Positions 32,489-33,072 of a stretch of 33,072 nt of DNA are shown piece by piece. The first letter of the stretch is position 1; each line of letters opens with the position of its first letter. The notes under the pieces were generated by a model. The model had not been told where the DNA came from. It was given only the letters and a program-made list of their open reading frames with translations, and did no database searches. This stretch comes from Prevotella sp. (GTDB taxonomy: Bacteria > Bacteroidota > Bacteroidia > Bacteroidales > Bacteroidaceae): NCBI GenBank assembly GCA_022782305.1, contig JALFPC010000081.1, positions 1-33,072 of the forward strand. The letters run 5' to 3'. The position numbers and the translations under genes are program-made.

Positions 32489-32644
32489 TCAATGTGATAG
32501 AAATTTTGTACCTTTGTAGAAGATAAGAAAAATCCCCCAATTACCCTCACCGTTTCTTTGCTCCTTCCAATCAAGGAGTTGCTGATATATTTTACGCTTC
32601 ATAATGATATCATCCGCACCTTTTTGAGATTTTCGAACTTCCAT
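32489..32644 (-). pseudogene. 5' remnant of an AAA-family ATPase gene (DUF4143-like)
   Basis: From the ATG at 32644 the - strand frame reads 51 residues, starting MEVRKSQKGADDIIMKRKIY and continuing QQLLDWKEQRNGEG, then losing any family resemblance (NWGIFLIFYKGTKFLSH) before a TGA at 32491-32489. MKRKIYxQLLxWK is the usual opening of a large group of Prevotella/Bacteroides ATP-binding proteins, in which a Walker A segment follows within about ten residues; here that segment and the whole ATPase are missing. A good promoter (32676-32706) still precedes it. I infer a gene truncated by deletion or recombination near position 32540. The family call comes from a short match and from memory. Confidence 0.55.
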
Positions 32645-32700
32645 ATTTTACACCTTTTTGAGATTTTACACGGTACAAATATACACCTTTTTGAGATTTT
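32617..32700. repeat. Three copies of a 17-bp direct repeat across a promoter and start codon
   Basis: CACCTTTTTGAGATTTT occurs identically at 32617-32633, 32651-32667 and 32684-32700, with a period of 34 and 33 bases (about three helical turns). Read on the - strand (AAAATCTCAAAAAGGTG), the first copy lies between the -33 and -7 boxes, the second in the leader just before the ATG, and the third inside the coding start, where it encodes part of KSQKG. Evenly phased identical copies at those places suggest operator sites or a repeat-expanded 5' region. Confidence 0.85.
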
Positions 32701-32706
32701 CTGCAA
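32676..32706 (-). promoter_or_regulatory. Promoter of the ATPase remnant
   Basis: On the - strand, TTG (32706-32704) and TATATTTG (32683-32676) are 20 bases apart. The spacer is almost entirely one copy of the 17-bp repeat, so anything binding the repeat would block RNA polymerase. The start of transcription would be near 32669, about 25 bases before the ATG. Confidence 0.6.
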
Positions 32707-32895
32707 GAGTTTTGACGGAAAAGCATAAGATATTTGATTATTTTAAGTCAGTTTGACCTCAATATTGACCTATTTCATCGTATTTACCCAATTGTCATTC
32801 ATTATACTTACATGTTCGATATTATTAAAATCCGCTTCAAAATCTTGTTTTATGTGGGTTCACTTCACATCCATATCACATGACCCATTCATATA

Positions 32896-33072
32896 CTATA
32901 CCCACTTGAAGTCGTTTACAGTGCCCGTGGCAGAAGAGAAACTGATGCCCACCTTGAATATCTTGCGTGGGTCGGCAGCGTATGGCAGGGCATAACCCTT
33001 ATCTTCTATCTGCTTCAATGCTATGTCTGCCGTGGAGTTAAGCTTGAGTTCAAAGATATAGACATAGTCGGG
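32896..33072 (-). CDS. C-terminal part of an AAA-ATPase-like/PD-(D/E)XK nuclease-domain protein (runs off the window)
   Basis: The last 58 codons of a - strand gene are present, with the stop at 32898-32896 and the 5' part beyond the window edge. The visible sequence starts PDYVYIFELKLNSTADIALK and continues QIEDKGYALPYAADPRKIFK, then GISFSSATGTVNDFKWV. The PD...FELK arrangement is the catalytic core of the PD-(D/E)XK nuclease fold, and the QIEDKGYA and KIFKVGISFS segments are typical of the C-terminal domain of the abundant Bacteroidota ATP-binding proteins annotated AAA-ATPase-like/DUF1703. Function is not established; a defence or mobile-element role is often guessed. On the - strand it lies upstream of the ATPase remnant, so two related genes stood in tandem. 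Confidence 0.8.
   Translation of the reverse strand, partial: PDYVYIFELKLNSTADIALKQIEDKGYALPYAADPRKIFKVGISFSSATGTVNDFKWV

Larger units (their letters stand above)
32201..32895. other. AT-rich mosaic intergenic region
   Basis: After the terminator the base composition drops sharply in GC and no intact gene is seen for about 700 bases. It holds a + strand promoter and hairpin (32368-32428), a decayed 5' end of an ATPase gene (32489-32644, - strand) with its promoter and triple repeat, and 32707-32895, in which I see no feature. Short + strand frames here (for example 32264-32458 and 32753-32995) have no recognisable product. The pattern suggests past recombination between ATPase gene copies. 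Confidence 0.5.

Noticed and set aside
32509..32516. TACCTTTG as a second + strand promoter
   Set aside because: There is no -33 element at proper spacing, no + strand gene follows, and it lies inside the 3' part of the decayed - strand frame.
32617..32700. Three spaced repeats as a short CRISPR array
   Set aside because: The repeats are 17 bp with 16-17-base spacers, overlap a promoter and coding start, and no cas gene is present; too short and too constrained for CRISPR.
32753..32995. 80-codon + strand frame at the right end
   Set aside because: It runs through AT-rich spacer and then antisense to the nuclease-domain gene; no motif and no ribosome or promoter support.

Overview
The window looks like chromosomal DNA of an anaerobic Bacteroidota bacterium, most probably of the Prevotella/Segatella group. 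The grounds are: a SusC/SusD pair; fused KorA with KorB; the BamA-OmpH-MurI cluster with a PorG-like protein; a secreted protein with a type IX-style C-terminal tail; AAA-ATPase/PD-(D/E)XK genes of the kind that multiply in Prevotella; and repeated Bacteroidota promoter signatures (TTG or TTTG, about 19-20 bases, then TAnnTTTG). Genus assignment is inference, not proof.

Layout. 1-1100: a weak partial reading frame, a perfect inverted repeat, a cysteine-rich DUF3795 protein and a broken DJ-1/PfpI-like gene. 1110-6755: central anaerobic metabolism, with korA-korB (2-oxoglutarate:ferredoxin oxidoreductase), upp on the opposite strand (uracil salvage, sharing a two-way terminator with korB) and pckA (ATP-dependent PEP carboxykinase) with its own promoter and terminator. 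6884-12524: an isolated SusC/SusD uptake pair with a long leader that contains a 32-codon reading frame; no glycan-degrading enzyme or dedicated regulator is adjacent. 12671-12882: a compact unit holding a 31-residue hydrophobic peptide whose stop codon abuts a perfect 13-bp terminator stem.

13031-21108: an envelope-biogenesis cluster on the + strand: DUF6242-type lipoprotein, PorG-like outer-membrane protein, UppS, BamA, three tandem OmpH/Skp-type chaperones and MurI. These genes link undecaprenyl carrier synthesis, D-glutamate supply, outer-membrane protein insertion and probably type IX secretion. 21131-22709 (- strand): rbfA followed by a LolC/LolE-type permease. 22936-26717: a DMT-family exporter (+), then rnr and a hemolysin III/PAQR protein overlapping by one base (-).

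26845-32125: a CDF metal exporter, an extended-SDR NAD-dependent epimerase-like enzyme, a PAP2/Aur1-like membrane enzyme overlapping it by four bases, and a 763-residue secreted multidomain protein with a probable type IX sorting tail, closed by a GC-rich hairpin. The last 870 bases are AT-rich and mosaic: a promoter-hairpin unit with no clear gene, the decayed 5' end of an AAA-ATPase gene whose promoter and start region carry three copies of a 17-bp repeat, and the 3' end of a PD-(D/E)XK-containing gene running off the edge.

Most of the window is ordinary core genome. The parts least explained by known families are the two micro-ORFs (6997-7095 and 12745-12840) and the triple repeat with its decayed ATPase gene at the right end.
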